Part shown: positions 30,168 through 31,309 of the stretch, one piece after another
How positions within the stretch are numbered: the first letter of the stretch is position 1
How the letters are laid out: each line of letters starts with the position of its first letter
Source of the DNA: Jimgerdemannia flammicorona
Taxonomy: Eukaryota; Mucoromycota; Endogonomycetes; Endogonales; Endogonaceae
Direction: 5' to 3'
Assembly: GCA_003990745.1 (NCBI GenBank)
Contig: RBNI01000436.1
Location: 1-31,309 of the forward strand
Length of the DNA: 31,309 nucleotides
Program-made: the position numbers and the translations under genes
Notes under the pieces: model-generated
Databases searched by the model: none
Told to the model about the DNA's origin: nothing
The model's input: only the letters and a program-made list of their open reading frames with translations

Positions 30168-31309
30168 GGGGACAACACTCCTTTCTCCACTACCTTACCG
30201 GTCACAAGGTTTGGTAGGCAACCTTCCGAGTCCCCTTTCCCCTATTATTACCCCCTCTACCTTGGGTTGGTTTGCTGTGCCTGCATGGGCATGGTGGGAG
30301 GAGGGCAATGGTGATGAGTTGCCCCTTTTTGGTGTCGGATCGGTGTCTTCTTCACTTTTTCGCGGTTTCTGGTGCCTTCGGCTGCGTCTGGAGTGCATCC
30401 GTTTTGGTGCGGCGCCTTCTTCCTTTTGCCATCGCCAACAAGGTGCTGTCTCGGTGTGTCTCGGGCTACGTAGGGAGTCGGCTGATCTTGGGCGTCAAGT
30501 GCTCAGTGTAGGTTACCTGCAGGTCCTCGGTGCCTGTGGTGGGGCCCTCTGGCTTTAGCGAGCTTCCCGGCGAGCATGGTTCTGGCGTAGGTGACTGCTT
30601 TTCAGGTGATGTCAGGATGGGAGGGGAGATGGCCGTCACAGATAGGAGGAAGGGTGATAATGGTGAACCAGTAGGGTGCCAGGCTGGGGGCGGTCATCGG
30701 GGCTGGGGCAGGTGCTGCTTTGGTGGGGCCTTTTGATTGGTGCGGTGCGGTTAGGTGGTAGGTGACACTCTCGGCTTCTTTTGGCAGGTAGCGGGGTGAG
30801 GCCCCAGTTGTCAGGTGGGGTCAGGGGGCCCAAGGCTACCCATTTCAGGCATCTTGGCTGCACTCAACTGGAACCGGGAGCTGACATGGCAACGTGATCG
30901 AGGCCCGCAGGCTTGAGTAGTGGGGTATTGGGGGTTTCCTCCTGCCTCACATGTAAGCTCTTTACTCACCTCAACTGGGAGAACCAGGCCCTATCCACTG
31001 TATTGTGCTTTGATGAGGGTTTTTTCTTTGCCTGTCATTCTCTTTGGGGTGGCAGGGGCTATTCTATTTGGCTCGGGTGTGGCCTTGTACATATGTTGGG
31101 TTCTCGGGCGTATGCTTTCGGTCGTTGGCATATGGTTGGATTCTCCTGGTGGTAGGGAGAGCATGGTGTGCAGAATGAGGTGCGGGCCAACACAGGCCCT
31201 GCTGCGCCTGGCATGGTCGAGCTGCTGGACAATAGCTAGCCTAGGTTAATGGGGGGGCAGTGCTTGGTGGGTGGTGGGGGAGGGTTTTGGCCTATATAGT
31301 CTAGGTTCC
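30168..31309. other. Right flank, GC-balanced, unidentified degenerate frame
   Basis: Composition changes abruptly at about 30168 to GC-balanced, G/T-rich sequence with normal CpG. One plus-strand frame (30272-30511, 30530-30736, 30920-31249) stays readable across almost 1 kb with only a few stops, near 30509, 30734, 30752, 30795 and 30917. It includes FAIANKVLSRCVSGYVGSRL and a hydrophobic stretch VFSLPVILFGVAGAILFGSG. I do not recognise the product. It may be a decayed gene, the start of another retroelement, or chance in skewed sequence. Confidence 0.35.

Overview
This window looks like a repeat-rich, AT-rich block in the nuclear genome of a filamentous fungus, most likely an ascomycete. 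The evidence is nested retrotransposons (a LINE with AP-endonuclease plus reverse transcriptase, and a Ty3/gypsy-type LTR element), near-total loss of CpG in the older copies as expected from RIP-like or 5-methylcytosine mutation, and short stretches of ordinary base composition at both ends. There is no bacterial or organellar signal, and I see no CRISPR array, rRNA or tRNA. The species cannot be named from this sequence; isochore-like genomes such as those in Onygenales would fit, but that is inference.

Layout. 1-2830: ordinary-composition flank with long A-tracts, a TATA box and one weak cysteine-rich small-ORF candidate. 2830-4110: remains of LTR-retrotransposon 3' ends arranged as an inverted repeat, with a 293-bp hAT-like foldback MITE inside one LTR. 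4021-10432: minus-strand gypsy remnant (copy B), interrupted by a heavily decayed minus-strand LINE (LINE1, about 4480-9600). 10433-27706: a plus-strand gypsy element (copy A) with its 5' LTR at 10433-10825 and decayed gag, dUTPase, protease, RT and RNase H regions at 23595-27706. Copy A is split by LINE2 (minus, 10900-16800) and by a composite hAT-like foldback element (16809-23586), which is itself split by LINE3 (plus, 17093-23026). 27707 to about 30167: LINE4 (plus), 5'-truncated in the gypsy RNase H and lacking its 3' end. 30168-31309: GC-balanced, G/T-rich right flank of unknown nature.

The insertion history can be read from target-site duplications: gypsy copy A first, then the hAT-like element (8-bp TSD AATATAGA), then LINE2 at the hAT/gypsy border (11-bp TSD) and LINE3 inside the hAT element (16-19-bp TSD). 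LINE3 is the best-preserved copy: ORF1 is interrupted by one stop, and ORF2 keeps intact endonuclease motifs and an intact RT core (FADD) but carries several stops and two frameshifts. No element in the window appears able to move by itself.

The most interesting item is a dUTPase domain, recognisable by all five family motifs, encoded just upstream of and in the same frame as the gypsy protease. This dut-pro-pol order resembles betaretroviruses. Next are the hAT-like MITE family with an empty site in a paralogous LTR, and signs that mutation is focused on CpG, turning CGG codons into TAG and Asp codons at catalytic sites into Asn.
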